Positions 49,540-59,054 of a stretch of DNA of 64,000 bases are shown here, piece after piece. The notes under the pieces were generated by a model, which worked only from the letters and a program-made list of their open reading frames with translations, was not told the origin of the DNA and searched no databases. Where the stretch lies: positions 1 to 64,000 of the forward strand of contig NZ_JACEHH010000011.1 in assembly GCF_014154935.1 (NCBI RefSeq), read 5' to 3'. The position numbers were made by a program, and so were the translations under genes. Positions within the stretch are counted from its first letter, which is position 1. Every line of letters begins with the position of its first letter. The stretch is from Stieleria mannarensis (GTDB taxonomy: Bacteria; Planctomycetota; Planctomycetia; Pirellulales; Pirellulaceae).

Positions 49540-50592
49540 ATGAGCATCCATCGCTTTATCTCCTCCGCAAGTCTTGTCACGGCGTTGTTGCTGACACAGG
49601 GATGCGGGTCCGGCGGCAGCGAGAACTTTGTCAAGCTTCAGGGCGCCGGCGCCAGCTTCCCTGCTCCGCTGTACAACAAATGGTTCAAGGCCTACAGCAA
49701 CTCCCATGACGACGTCCAAATCGATTACCAATCGGTCGGAAGCGGACAAGGCGTCAAATCGGTGATCGACCGCACCGTGGACTTTGGTGCCAGCGACGCG
49801 GCGATGAAACCCGATGAGATGGCAAGCGTCGATGGCGGTGTTCAATTGCTGCCGATGACGGCGGGCAGCGTCGTGTTGGCGTACAACCTGGAAGGTGTCG
49901 ACGAACTCAAGCTCTCGCGCGAAGCCTACGTCAATATTTTCTTGGGCAAGATCACCAAGTGGAACGATCCGGCGATCGTGGCGACCAACGAAGGCGTCGA
50001 GTTGCCGGATCAACCGATCAATGTGGTCGTCCGATCCGACAGTAGCGGTACGACGTACGTGTTCACGAAACATCTGGCGGAAATCAACTCGGAGTTTTCC
50101 GAGTCGGTCGGTGTCGAAAAAGCGCCGAACTGGCCGGTCGGCACCAAGTCCAAAGGCAACGAGGGCGTGACCGCCAGCATCAACACCACACCGGGATCGA
50201 TCGGATATATCGAGTTCGGTTACGCCGTCGGAGCAAAGCTGGCGATGGCTTCGCTGGAAAACAAAGCGGGATCGTTCATCAAGCCTTCGATCGAGTCGGC
50301 CCAGGCGGCGATGGCGTCGGTCGCGATGCCGGAAGACTTGATTGCCTGGATGCCGGACCCCGAAGGCGACGATGCCTACCCGATCGTCACGTACACCTGG
50401 ATCATCTGTTACAAGACCTATCCGAATGCGGAAACGGTCCAAGCGCTCAAGGACGTTTTGACGTACTGTTTGACCGAAGGTCAGAAATCGAGCGAGCAGT
50501 TGGGCTATATCCCGTTGCCGGAAACGGTAGTGGAACAAGTCCAAGCGGCGTTGGACAGCATCACCGTTTCTGCGCCGGCTTCGGCGACTTAG
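49540..50592 (+). CDS. pstS: Phosphate ABC transporter, substrate-binding lipoprotein PstS
   Basis: The 350-residue protein has a lipoprotein signal (LVTALLLTQGC, Cys about residue 22) and PstS motifs LQGAGASFPAPLYNKWF, VGSGQGVKSVIDRTVDFGAS, FLGKITKWNDPAI, VVVRSDSSGTTYVFTKHL and TPGSIGYIEFGYAV. It binds phosphate outside the membrane and hands it to PstC/PstA. The ATG at 49540 has AGGA about 7 bases upstream; an ATG at 49495 has no such support. It is the first gene of pstSCAB, 48 bases before pstC, behind a candidate Pho box. Confidence 0.96.
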   Translation: MSIHRFISSASLVTALLLTQGCGSGGSENFVKLQGAGASFPAPLYNKWFKAYSNSHDDVQIDYQSVGSGQGVKSVIDRTVDFGASDAAMKPDEMASVDGGVQLLPMTAGSVVLAYNLEGVDELKLSREAYVNIFLGKITKWNDPAIVATNEGVELPDQPINVVVRSDSSGTTYVFTKHLAEINSEFSESVGVEKAPNWPVGTKSKGNEGVTASINTTPGSIGYIEFGYAVGAKLAMASLENKAGSFIKPSIESAQAAMASVAMPEDLIAWMPDPEGDDAYPIVTYTWIICYKTYPNAETVQALKDVLTYCLTEGQKSSEQLGYIPLPETVVEQVQAALDSITVSAPASAT

Positions 50593-50640
50593 ACATCCAT
50601 CTCGCTATCGCAGTCAGATTCTACCGACGACATCAATGAG

Positions 50641-51672
50641 ATGGACACCAACGCCCCACAAGAAATCGCACGCCCGCCGTCGCCGTTCCAACGGTTTTCC
50701 GACCGGACGTTTCGCACCGTCAGTTTTCTGTTTGCTTGGCTGACGATCGTCGTCGTTTTTTACATCGTCTGGGAAATCGGCAGCAATTCGGCCCCCGCGA
50801 TGCAACGTCAGGGGCTCGGCTTTTTGAGCGGGACGACTTGGGACCCGAACACCGGCGAGTACGGGATTCTGCCAGAGATCTGGGGGACGCTTTACAGCTC
50901 CCTTCTTGCGTTGTTGATCGGCACGGTGTTCGGCGTATCGGTGGCGATCTTTCTGAATGAAAGCTACCTCGGCGGTGTGGTTTACAACGGATTAAAGCTG
51001 GTCGGTTTGCATCTTCATCCAGTGCTGGGCAAATTGCCGGCGGCCTGTGAGACGTTGCTGAAGAACCTGGTCGAATTGCTGGCCGCGATCCCCAGCGTCG
51101 TCTACGGTTTGTGGGGGATCTTCGTCGTCATCCCGATGATTCGCGGCGGCTGCAACTGGCTACACGAACACATGGGCTGGTTCCCACCGTTCTCAACACC
51201 GCTCAGCGGTCCCGGGATGTTGCCTGCTTCGCTGGTCCTGGCGGTGATGATCCTGCCGACGATTGCGGCGATCAGCCGCGATGCCCTGGCGACGGTTCCT
51301 CCGAAGCTTCGCGAAGCATCGTATGGACTCGGCGCGACACGCTGGGAAACCCTTCTCGCCGTGATCTTGCCCACCGCGGCGGGCGGGATTTTTGGCGCCG
51401 TCGTGTTGGCGTTCGGGCGTGCCCTGGGCGAAACGATGGCCCTGGCGATGCTGATCGGCAACGCCAATCGTATCAGCGTCTCGTTGTTTTCCCCGGGCAA
51501 CACACTCGCATCGTTGCTGGCGAACAACTTTGCCGAAGCGGGCGGCGACGAGAACAAGGTTGCCGTGCTGATGTATGCCGGATTGGTGCTGATGGCCATC
51601 ACGCTGATCGTCAACATGTTCGGGGCTTTGATCCTGCAGCGTGCCACGTCAGGCTTGAAGGGGCTGAATTGA
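50641..51672 (+). CDS. pstC: Phosphate ABC transporter permease PstC
   Basis: The 343-residue inner-membrane protein has an N-terminal transmembrane helix (TVSFLFAWLTIVVVFYIVW) and the ABC permease core: ETLLKNLVELLAAIPSVVYG, MILPTIAAISRDALATVPP, ASYGLGATRWETL and RALGETMALAMLIGNA. Between the first helix and the core it has an extra segment (SYLGGVVYNGLKLVGLHLHP) not usual in E. coli PstC. The stop overlaps the pstA start (TGATG). Confidence 0.95.
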   Translation: MDTNAPQEIARPPSPFQRFSDRTFRTVSFLFAWLTIVVVFYIVWEIGSNSAPAMQRQGLGFLSGTTWDPNTGEYGILPEIWGTLYSSLLALLIGTVFGVSVAIFLNESYLGGVVYNGLKLVGLHLHPVLGKLPAACETLLKNLVELLAAIPSVVYGLWGIFVVIPMIRGGCNWLHEHMGWFPPFSTPLSGPGMLPASLVLAVMILPTIAAISRDALATVPPKLREASYGLGATRWETLLAVILPTAAGGIFGAVVLAFGRALGETMALAMLIGNANRISVSLFSPGNTLASLLANNFAEAGGDENKVAVLMYAGLVLMAITLIVNMFGALILQRATSGLKGLN

Positions 51673-52613
51673 TGAACGAAGTGCTCCAGGGACCTGAGAC
51701 CCGCCAAGACATCGAAGCATTGCTACCTGGCGAAACATCGATCCTCCAATTGCAACGATCGTTGCGGAAACCAAGAGTCCTGCTGAGCATCTTCCTCAGC
51801 CTGCTGGTCACCGTCCTGACCGTGTTTGCGTTGGTGCCGCTGTTCTCGGTGATTTTCATGCTGTTTTACCGCGGCGGATCCAACCTTTCGGCGTCCAATT
51901 TCTGGTCTCTTCCGCCGGCACCGTTCGAGGAAGGTGGCGGGTTCGGAAACGCGTTGGTCGGGACACTGGTGATGGTCGGCGTCGCGGGATTGATCAGCGT
52001 TCCCTTTGGAATCCTGGCCGCGGTCTTTCTGGCCGAATTGGGGCCGAATAGCCGAACGGCGACCGTCGTCCGCTTTTGCGCGAAAGTGTTGAGCGGATTC
52101 CCGTCGATCCTGGCCGGAGTGTTTGCCTACGGCGCGGTGGTGATGTTGATGGGCGGGTTCTCGGCGTGGGCTGGTGGCGTCGCATTGTCGATCTTGATGC
52201 TTCCGATCGTCATGCTAACCGCCGAAGAAGCAATCCGGATGGTGCCCAGCAAGATGCGCGAAGCATCGATCGGGATGGGGGCGACACACACGCAAACCGT
52301 GATACGGATTTTGCTTCCCACGGCGATGCCCAGCATTTTGACCGGCGTGATGCTGGCGATCGCGCGTGCGGCCGGCGAAACCGCACCGCTGTTGTTCACC
52401 GCACTGTTCAGCAATTACTGGGTCGTGACCAACAACCAACTCGACCTCCATCAACCGACCGCCTCGATGGCGGTTCTGATCTACAACTTTTCCGGCGTCC
52501 CCTTTGAAAACCAAGTGCAACTGTGCTGGTCCGCATCGCTGGTGTTGGTCCTGATGGTGCTGGTCGTCAATCTCGCCGGAAAATCATTCTCCGTCCGCAC
52601 ACCACAACGCTGA
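51672..52613 (+). CDS. pstA: Phosphate ABC transporter permease PstA
   Basis: The 313-residue permease starts at the ATG overlapping the pstC stop. Long upstream in-frame readings through pstC are shadow frames. It shows an N-terminal helix ([20 protein letters not shown]) and the permease core: [68 protein letters not shown] and [20 protein letters not shown]. It pairs with PstC to form the channel. pstB follows after 11 bases. Confidence 0.95.
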   Translation: MNEVLQGPETRQDIEALLPGETSILQLQRSLRKPRVLLSIFLSLLVTVLTVFALVPLFSVIFMLFYRGGSNLSASNFWSLPPAPFEEGGGFGNALVGTLVMVGVAGLISVPFGILAAVFLAELGPNSRTATVVRFCAKVLSGFPSILAGVFAYGAVVMLMGGFSAWAGGVALSILMLPIVMLTAEEAIRMVPSKMREASIGMGATHTQTVIRILLPTAMPSILTGVMLAIARAAGETAPLLFTALFSNYWVVTNNQLDLHQPTASMAVLIYNFSGVPFENQVQLCWSASLVLVLMVLVVNLAGKSFSVRTPQR

Positions 52614-52624
52614 AGCCTGCCCTG

Positions 52625-53431
52625 ATGATCCAAGCCCCAAAACCCGACGCGACGACCGGCGAAGCCGTCATCGATTGCGATCTGAAAGAACTGTACTACG
52701 GGAGCTTTAAAGCGGTGCGCGACACCAGAATCCCGATCCGCAAAGGCGAGGTCACGGCATTCATCGGCCCCTCAGGCTGTGGAAAAAGCACCGTCCTGCG
52801 ATGCCTGAACCGAATGAACGACCTGATCCGCGGTTTCCGATTCGAAGGTCACGTCCAGTTCCGCGGCAATGACATCTATCACCCGGGCGTTGATCCGGTC
52901 GCCGTACGCCGCCACATCGGCATGGTGTTCCAACAACCCAACCCGTTCGCGATGAGTATCTATAAGAACATCACCTACGGGTTGCGGATCAACGGCTATC
53001 GCGGAAACTACGACGAGATCGTTGAAAAAGCCTTACGAGGCGCGGCGCTGTGGGATGAAGTCAAGGACAAACTGCGTCAAAGCGGACTGTCGCTGTCCGG
53101 TGGCCAACAGCAACGCCTGTGCATCGCGCGGGCGATCGCGGTGGAACCCCAAGTGTTGTTGATGGACGAACCGTGTTCGGCGCTGGACCCGATCGCGACC
53201 CGCAAGGTCGAAGAATTGATGACGGAGTTGAAGAAAAAGTACACGATCGCGATCGTCACCCACAACATGCAGCAAGCCCAACGCGTTGCCGATCAAACCG
53301 CATTCCTGTACGTCGACACCTCACAGGGCGAGCGGACGGGGCACCTGGTTGAAATGGGAAAGACTGAACAGATCTTTGAAGATCCCCAAGCGGAACAGAC
53401 ACGCCAATACATCAGCGGCGAGTTCAGTTAA
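52625..53431 (+). CDS. pstB: Phosphate ABC transporter ATP-binding protein PstB
   Basis: The 268-residue ATPase has Walker [10 protein letters not shown], the PstB-typical [12 protein letters not shown]-loop [20 protein letters not shown], signature [16 protein letters not shown], Walker [15 protein letters not shown] and H-loop [14 protein letters not shown]. It powers phosphate import by PstCA. The ATG at 52625 starts [15 protein letters not shown]; the earlier in-frame start lies inside pstA. No phoU follows; the gene ends against a palindromic repeat that separates it from a convergent gene. Confidence 0.96.
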   Translation: MIQAPKPDATTGEAVIDCDLKELYYGSFKAVRDTRIPIRKGEVTAFIGPSGCGKSTVLRCLNRMNDLIRGFRFEGHVQFRGNDIYHPGVDPVAVRRHIGMVFQQPNPFAMSIYKNITYGLRINGYRGNYDEIVEKALRGAALWDEVKDKLRQSGLSLSGGQQQRLCIARAIAVEPQVLLMDEPCSALDPIATRKVEELMTELKKKYTIAIVTHNMQQAQRVADQTAFLYVDTSQGERTGHLVEMGKTEQIFEDPQAEQTRQYISGEFS

Positions 53432-53435
53432 AGAA

Positions 53436-53492
53436 GTGGGATAGGCTTCCAGCCTGTCGATGTTGGATTGACAGGATGGAAGCCTATCCCAC
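53436..53492. repeat. Palindromic intergenic element, copy 3 (short spacer)
   Basis: GGGATAGGCTTCCAGCCTG pairs with CAGGATGGAAGCCTATCCC (53472-53490) around a spacer of about 10 bases, shorter than in copies 1 and 2. It sits between the convergent pstB and pyruvate-kinase-like genes. Its right arm supplies the last codons and the TAG stop (53484-53486) of the latter. Confidence 0.88.
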
Positions 53493-54620
53493 CGTTTCGA
53501 CGACAAACCCGTTGGCTTGCTCCTGCGTCTGATGGGGATGGCCCGAAACGACGATGATGCGATCGCCGGGAACCGCGATGCCCCACCGTTTTGCAAGCTC
53601 CCCGGCGGTCTTCAACACCTCTCCGGTGTCCAGCGGTCTGTCCAGATGGTGCGACGCGACACCGTGATACAGACTCATCCGACGGGCCGTCGCCAGGTTC
53701 GGTGAAATCCCCAGGATCGGTGCATCAAGCCAGTTCTTGGAGATAACGCGGGCGGTCGTTCCGCTCATCGAGTACACCGCGACCGCGGCGATCTCCTGCA
53801 TCTTCAGAATGTGACGAATCGCATAGGCCAGCGCGGCCGTGTTGGGCGGTTGCCCGAATCCGACGCGGACCGGACGATCGGTCACTTCCAAGTAGGCTTC
53901 CGCCGATACCAGAATGCCGCGCACCGTACGCATGGACTGCACAACCGACGAGCGGTCGATCTGATCGGCACTCAGCAAAACACCGTCGGCGTGGTCGAAG
54001 ACAATGTTGGCGAGATCAAAGACGTCGGGTTGTTGCTGGTGCGGCGACGTTGCCAGACGACACAGCGAGTCACGTTGGACCAGGCAAGGCTTTGCGGCAA
54101 TCTGACAATGCCGTGAAATCTGCTTCTGTACGACCGGCGACTGGCTGGGAGCGACGCTTTGCAATCCTTCCAATGTGATCGTGACCGCGTCGGCGGCGTC
54201 CACAATCGACTCGATGTCCTGGAACGCGCCTGCCGCGTCAAACCGGGCAACGACCTGCGGGACTGACGCATTGCTTTTCAATGCATTTCGCAACTTGTGA
54301 ATCGACGCGCCTCCTCCGACCGCCGACACCGCAATCAGATCGACCTCGTTGGTTGCCCCTTCGCGAAACAGTCCCTCCGCAAACTCCGCGTTCGGAAGAT
54401 CTAAGATCACCGGAATGGGTCGACCAACCGAGCGTTCCAACGCCCGCACCCATTCGGTCGCCTCCCGCCATCGATCGCCAGTCTGGCGGTCACAACGAAT
54501 CATCAGCGCGTCGGCCCCCGATTCGACCCATGACTTGATGAAATCGAATTCGGTTTCACAGCGATCCAGGTCGATGCATATCTTCGTTTGCTGCAGCACA
54601 CCGGCGCTCCTGATGGACAC
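53484..54620 (-). CDS. Pyruvate kinase homologue lacking the catalytic motifs (pseudoenzyme)
   Basis: This 378-residue protein follows the pyruvate kinase layout without the B domain. The opening TKICIDLDRCETEFDFIKSW aligns with TKI..TIGP; DALMIRCDRQTGD stands for N.RLNFSHG; VVARFDAAGAFQDIESI for the catalytic AKIE segment (Lys replaced by Arg, Glu by Asp); the GDLG loop is absent. The C-terminal domain is better kept (AYAIRHILKMQEIAAVAVYS, SGTTARVISKNW). It therefore cannot be a normal pyruvate kinase and may be regulatory or ligand-binding. The start is uncertain: GTG at 54620 has GAAG 7 bases upstream, TTG at 54626 is the alternative. The TAG stop is contributed by a dispersed repeat. Confidence 0.75.
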   Translation of the reverse strand: MSIRSAGVLQQTKICIDLDRCETEFDFIKSWVESGADALMIRCDRQTGDRWREATEWVRALERSVGRPIPVILDLPNAEFAEGLFREGATNEVDLIAVSAVGGGASIHKLRNALKSNASVPQVVARFDAAGAFQDIESIVDAADAVTITLEGLQSVAPSQSPVVQKQISRHCQIAAKPCLVQRDSLCRLATSPHQQQPDVFDLANIVFDHADGVLLSADQIDRSSVVQSMRTVRGILVSAEAYLEVTDRPVRVGFGQPPNTAALAYAIRHILKMQEIAAVAVYSMSGTTARVISKNWLDAPILGISPNLATARRMSLYHGVASHHLDRPLDTGEVLKTAGELAKRWGIAVPGDRIIVVSGHPHQTQEQANGFVVETVG

Positions 54621-54840
54621 AGACAATCTTCACGCACCGATTCTTGGTATCGGCTTTGCGTGACCGACAGACTACCGCCCACGACGCTTTCTCGACAGCC
54701 GGTCTCCGCCGGGACACAAACCCAATTTCGCCACTCTTTACGTCGCCTTCCGCCAAATCTTCATCAAAGATTGTTTATCATTCACCGGCCCCCCATCGTT
54801 TTGCCCCCATCATTCTGCCCACTCCCCACTCCATCACGCC

Positions 54841-57213
54841 ATGCCCCACCTCGGCCCCTCCCCACCGTCTTCCCGCATTCAAACCGGCTCCATCCTTCCC
54901 CTTTGTCTTGCCCTCTTCGCCATCACCGCGCGCGCCGACGATCTCTCGTTTACCCTCGAGCGGACGGTGGCCCACAGCGGTTTCGACGGCCAGACCTGTT
55001 GGGTCCATGCACGCGCCGGGGCAATTCCGCCCGGCGTCCAAGGAAACGACTCCGATCATCCATTGGTCGTGATGACGACGCAGAAGTTGCTGCTGACCGG
55101 TTCGGATGTCTTTTACCGACTGCACGCATCGACGACCGACGATTTGGCAACCAGTTGGACCGACCTGGCGCCGATCGACTCGTTTGCTCGCGAGACCGTC
55201 GGCGGCCCGTCGGACGCCCTTCCCACCGGCGCATCGATCGCGCCGCACTTGCTTGAGCCGGGCGACGAAACGACGGTCTGTGATTTCCAGCCCAAGTGGC
55301 ATGCCGCTAGCCAACGATTGCTGGGCATCGGCCAATCGGTTTGGTACCGCAATAACCGAGTGATGCATGTTCGCCCACGAGGTATCGCCTACGCCGTCTA
55401 CGACGCGCCGGCCGAGCGTTGGTCCAAATGGAAGACCGTCAACCTGCCCGACGAGCCGCGTTTTCAAGACGCCGGATCAGGTAGCGTGCAGCGTGTCGAT
55501 CTGCCCGGCGGCGATGTCTTGATCCCGTTCTACTTCAAAGCGCCGGACACGAAACAATATTCCACGGCGGTCTGTCGCTGCCGCTTCGATGGCGAAACGC
55601 TGCACTTCGTTGAAGTCGGCAACGCGCTGACGGTTCCGATCAAACGGGGCCTGTACGAACCCTCGCTGACGCGATGGGGCGGCAAATTCTATCTGACCAT
55701 GCGGAACGACGAGCGAGGCTACGTCAGCATCAGCGACGACGGATTGCACTTCGAACCCCAGCGGACTTGGACGTTCGACGATGGCAGCGACCTGGGCAAC
55801 TACAACACGCAACAGCACTGGGTCACCCATCGCGACGGACTATTCCTGGTCTACACCCGACGCGGTGCCGACAACGACCATGTCTTTCGCCATCGCGCGC
55901 CCCTGTTCATCGGCCGTGTCGACCCGGAATCGCTGCATGTGATCCGCGACAGCGAACAGGTGTTGGTGCCCGAGCGTGGCGCGCGGCTGGGCAACTTTGG
56001 CGTCGTCGATGTTTCACCCGATGAAACCTGGGTGACGGTGACCGAGTGGATGCAGCCGCGGGGCGTCGAAAAGCACGGCAGCGACAACAGCATCTTCGTC
56101 GCCAAGCTGAAATGGAACCGCCCCAATCGTCACGCCACTTTCGCCGGCACGGGCGCTCCCGAGGCATCGCACGCGAGCGAACTGCTATCCTACACACGGC
56201 CGCCGAAAGCGTACACCGACGACCTGGGCAATGACAAATCACCGCTGGACTTCGCCGACGGATCACGCGCGCAGACTCCTGCAGATTGGCGTCGCCGACG
56301 ATCCGAGATCTTGTCGACCTGGCAGGACCTGCTCGGCAAGTGGCCACCGTTGATCACCGATCCCGACGTGGAAGTACTGGACTCCCGGCGACGCGATGGA
56401 TTCACCCAACAGAAAATCCGTTTCCGCTGGACACCGACCGAGACGACGACCGGCTATCTGTTGCGACCCGACGGCGCGGGACCGTTCCCGGCAGTCGTGA
56501 CGGTTTACTACGAACCGGAAACGGCGATCGGTGACGGCAACCCGCATCGTGACTTTGCACTGCAACTTGCCCGTCGCGGCTTTGTCACGTTGTCGATCGG
56601 CACGACCGAAGCGAGTGAAGCAAAGACGTACGCGCTTTATCACCCGTCGATCGACGATGCGGAGGTGCAACCGCTTTCGATGCTTGGCTACGCGGCGGCC
56701 AATTCCTGGCACGTGCTGGCCGATCGCCCCGATGTGGATTCGAAACGGATCGGCATCGTCGGTCATTCGTTCGGCGGCAAGTGGGCGATGTTCGCGTCGT
56801 GTCTGTTCGACAAGTTCGCCTGTGCTGCATGGTCCGATGCGGGAATTGTCTTCGATGAATCACGACCGAGCGTGAATTACTGGGAACCGTGGTACCTGGG
56901 TTTTCATCCCAAACCCTGGCGCAAACGCGGTGTCATCACGGACGACAACCCGGCGCGCGGTTTGTATCCGCGTCTAGTCGCCGAAGGACATGACCTGCAT
57001 GAACTACACGCTTTGATGGCGCCACGCCCCTTTTTGGTTTCCGGCGGATCGGAAGACCCGGTCAGCCGCTGGCAAGCCCTCAATCACTCCGTCGCCGTCA
57101 ACCGCGTTCTCGGTCACAGCGATCGCGTGATGATGACCAACCGCCCCGACCATTCCCCCAACGCCGATTCCAACGAGATGATCTACGCGTTCTTTGAACA
57201 CTGGCTCAAGTAG
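54841..57213 (+). CDS. Secreted sialidase-like propeller fused to an alpha/beta-hydrolase esterase
   Basis: The 790-residue exported protein (signal SILPLCLALFAITARA-DD) has two halves. Residues about 35-430 are a sialidase/BNR-like beta-propeller (VSISDDGLHFEPQRTW is an Asp-box, KRGLYEPSLTRWGGKFYLTM). Residues about 450-790 are an alpha/beta-hydrolase with GHSFGGKWAMF (Ser643), SGGSEDPVSRW (Asp739) and RPDHSPNAD (His771) as a plausible triad, close to acetyl-xylan esterase/dienelactone hydrolase-like enzymes. A combined glycan-trimming enzyme (removing a sugar and an ester) is the likely role. It is divergent from the pyruvate-kinase-like gene. Substrate unknown. Confidence 0.82.
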   Translation: MPHLGPSPPSSRIQTGSILPLCLALFAITARADDLSFTLERTVAHSGFDGQTCWVHARAGAIPPGVQGNDSDHPLVVMTTQKLLLTGSDVFYRLHASTTDDLATSWTDLAPIDSFARETVGGPSDALPTGASIAPHLLEPGDETTVCDFQPKWHAASQRLLGIGQSVWYRNNRVMHVRPRGIAYAVYDAPAERWSKWKTVNLPDEPRFQDAGSGSVQRVDLPGGDVLIPFYFKAPDTKQYSTAVCRCRFDGETLHFVEVGNALTVPIKRGLYEPSLTRWGGKFYLTMRNDERGYVSISDDGLHFEPQRTWTFDDGSDLGNYNTQQHWVTHRDGLFLVYTRRGADNDHVFRHRAPLFIGRVDPESLHVIRDSEQVLVPERGARLGNFGVVDVSPDETWVTVTEWMQPRGVEKHGSDNSIFVAKLKWNRPNRHATFAGTGAPEASHASELLSYTRPPKAYTDDLGNDKSPLDFADGSRAQTPADWRRRRSEILSTWQDLLGKWPPLITDPDVEVLDSRRRDGFTQQKIRFRWTPTETTTGYLLRPDGAGPFPAVVTVYYEPETAIGDGNPHRDFALQLARRGFVTLSIGTTEASEAKTYALYHPSIDDAEVQPLSMLGYAAANSWHVLADRPDVDSKRIGIVGHSFGGKWAMFASCLFDKFACAAWSDAGIVFDESRPSVNYWEPWYLGFHPKPWRKRGVITDDNPARGLYPRLVAEGHDLHELHALMAPRPFLVSGGSEDPVSRWQALNHSVAVNRVLGHSDRVMMTNRPDHSPNADSNEMIYAFFEHWLK

Positions 57214-57892
57214 TCGCAGCGGGGTCCGTCGAACCAGATTAGAGACGCTGTCGATGCCTGAGAGTCCCAACCCGGGACCGAATTCGCGAAGCGTCGAACC
57301 CGATCCGAACAATCCACCGGGCAATTGCGAACTCGATGAGGAGTACGCCTGGTAGTCCGGACGGTCACAGCCGCGCGGCATCTTCGCCTTCGTTGACGCA
57401 CGCTTCCACGGCAATCGATTGATGGCCGCCGCTGTTGTCAGCGGGAACGTGATCGGCAACAAAGCCGTGCGTCTCACCTGATTAGAAAAAGCGCCAGGAG
57501 GCGTTTTGGCCGACGGGGCAATGACGGGGTGGTCGCTTTGGCGACCTTGCAGGAAATCCCAGAGGGGTCCAGACACGCCACGACCACCGCGGGCTTCCTG
57601 CCCCAGGACGAGACACGCGACAATACGTCGCGTGTTTTTGCCGCCCTATTCCTACACCAAAAGATACACATTGCATTAGACTCAAGACACAACGATGCCC
57701 CGACCGCCCACCGGTTTGACGACCATGATTGCTGCCAGACCTGCTGCGACGCGACCGTCTCATCTGCGGTCCCGCACGTCGCTTGACCAGAGCCCGATGC
57801 TGGTGTTCTATGAATTTCGTCATGTCTGTGGCGGAAGCCGCGCACGTGCCTACACTCCTGACGCAATGGCTACGATTTAAGAGGATCCGATC
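57214..57892. other. Non-coding region after the sialidase-esterase gene
   Basis: There is no credible intact gene. One plus-strand piece, 57378-57482, reads GIFAFVDARFHGNRLMAAAV and ends in a stop; it looks like the remnant of a protein but I could not assign it (an endonuclease V-like VD....AAAVV pattern is possible). The rest is GC-rich with no repeats I could define. Confidence 0.45.
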
Positions 57893-58261
57893 ATGAATCG
57901 CCGTGTGACCGTCATCGGCGGTGCCTGCCAGAGCGGATTGCTGCGTTTGCCCGACATCCAGCTGGTGGAACTTGCGCACTGGGAAGTTGCGAAGTTGCTG
58001 GACATCAGTGGTGAACCACTGATGCGCCACGTCACCCGACAGCGGCATGCGATGCCGCAGTATCACGTCGGCCACCAGAATCGAATCGCCAAGATCAACG
58101 AGCGACTTCTACCATTTGAGACGCTCGCGTTGGCTGGCAACTCACTCAACGGTGTCGATGTCCCGGGCTGTATCGAAAGCGGACAAAAAGCGGCCGAGCG
58201 AATCGCCAACGCCTTGCGGACAGGCTCACGGACGATCGTGCAGAAACCAGTGATGAGCTAG
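57893..58261 (+). pseudogene. Protoporphyrinogen oxidase remnant with large internal deletion
   Basis: The 122-codon frame starts MNRRVTVIGGA, the first strand of the FAD-binding fold of HemG/HemY-type protoporphyrinogen oxidase. It then jumps to the enzyme's C-terminus: AKLLDISGEPLMRHV, RHAMPQYHVGHQNRI, LALAGNSLNGVDVPGCIESG. Normal length is about 450-480 residues, so about 350 are missing and the FAD site is destroyed. The ribosome binding site is still excellent (AAGAGGATCC before the ATG) and the frame is open, so a short peptide may still be made, perhaps only to couple translation of the next gene, which starts one base after the stop. Confidence 0.78.
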
Positions 58262-58262
58262 C

Positions 58263-59054
58263 ATGGCTACCGCGACGTTACCGAACCCCAAGGCCGACGC
58301 CGTCACTCCGGCGGCAACGCTGAAACCGAAGGAGCACGGCGCGTACGCGATCCTGGGCATTCCGATCGCGACATCGCTGCTGATCGCCGGCCCGTCAGTC
58401 GCGGGCGTTTGCGTTGCGATCGCCGGAGTGACCGGGTTCTTGGCCCACGAACCGCTGTTGGTCGCTTGGGGGCATCGGGGTTCGCGGGCGCAACGTTCCA
58501 CGCCCGCGGCAGCACGTCGTTTGTTCGTCCTACTCGCGCTGACGCTGCTTTGCGGAAGCGCCGCAATGTTCATGGGTTCCGCGGCGGTCCGAATCGCGCT
58601 GCTGGGATGCCTCGCCCTGGCAACGACCAGTTTTGCACTGGCCGTCGCGGGGACCCATCGCTCGTTGCCCGGCCAATTGTGGGGAGTTGTTGGACTGTCG
58701 GTCCCCTGTGTGCCGATCCTGTTGGCCGGAGCGATTCCCACCAACCAGGCCTTCGAAATCTGGACGACGTGGCTGATCGGTTTTGCCGCCACCACGATGG
58801 CCGTTCGCGGCGTGATCGCGGCCCAGAAACGGAATTCGCGTACGGTCCATTGGTCGGCCATCGCGTCGCTCAGCACGCTCGCGACCGGACTTGTCGTCCT
58901 CACCGATTCGCTTGCGTTGGTCACGCTCCCGATGCTGGCAATCAGTTTATACTTGATGCTTTGGCCACCGCCCGCCAAACACCTCAAGCGTGTCGGATGG
59001 ACCTTGGTCGCCGGCACCGTGGCCAGTGCGATCTGGATGACCGTTGCGGTTTGA
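58263..59054 (+). CDS. YwiC-like integral membrane protein
   Basis: The 263-residue protein has the YwiC-like opening LKPKEHGAYAILGIPI and about eight hydrophobic segments (LLIAGPSVAGVCVAIAGVTG, LFVLLALTLLCGSAAMFMG, SLALVTLPMLAISLYLML, and others). YwiC-family proteins have no proven function; in Bacillus subtilis ywiC lies among the narK-fnr-narGHJI nitrate-respiration genes. Here it follows the shrunken protoporphyrinogen oxidase by one base. It appears intact. Confidence 0.78.
   Translation: MATATLPNPKADAVTPAATLKPKEHGAYAILGIPIATSLLIAGPSVAGVCVAIAGVTGFLAHEPLLVAWGHRGSRAQRSTPAAARRLFVLLALTLLCGSAAMFMGSAAVRIALLGCLALATTSFALAVAGTHRSLPGQLWGVVGLSVPCVPILLAGAIPTNQAFEIWTTWLIGFAATTMAVRGVIAAQKRNSRTVHWSAIASLSTLATGLVVLTDSLALVTLPMLAISLYLMLWPPPAKHLKRVGWTLVAGTVASAIWMTVAV

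Noticed and set aside
51111-51671. Long in-frame extension upstream of pstA
   Set aside because: It is an out-of-frame reading of pstC; the overlapping TGATG gives the natural pstA start.
57378-57482. Protein-like piece resembling endonuclease V
   Set aside because: Only about 34 residues, ending in a stop, with no flanking family motifs; too little for an assignment.
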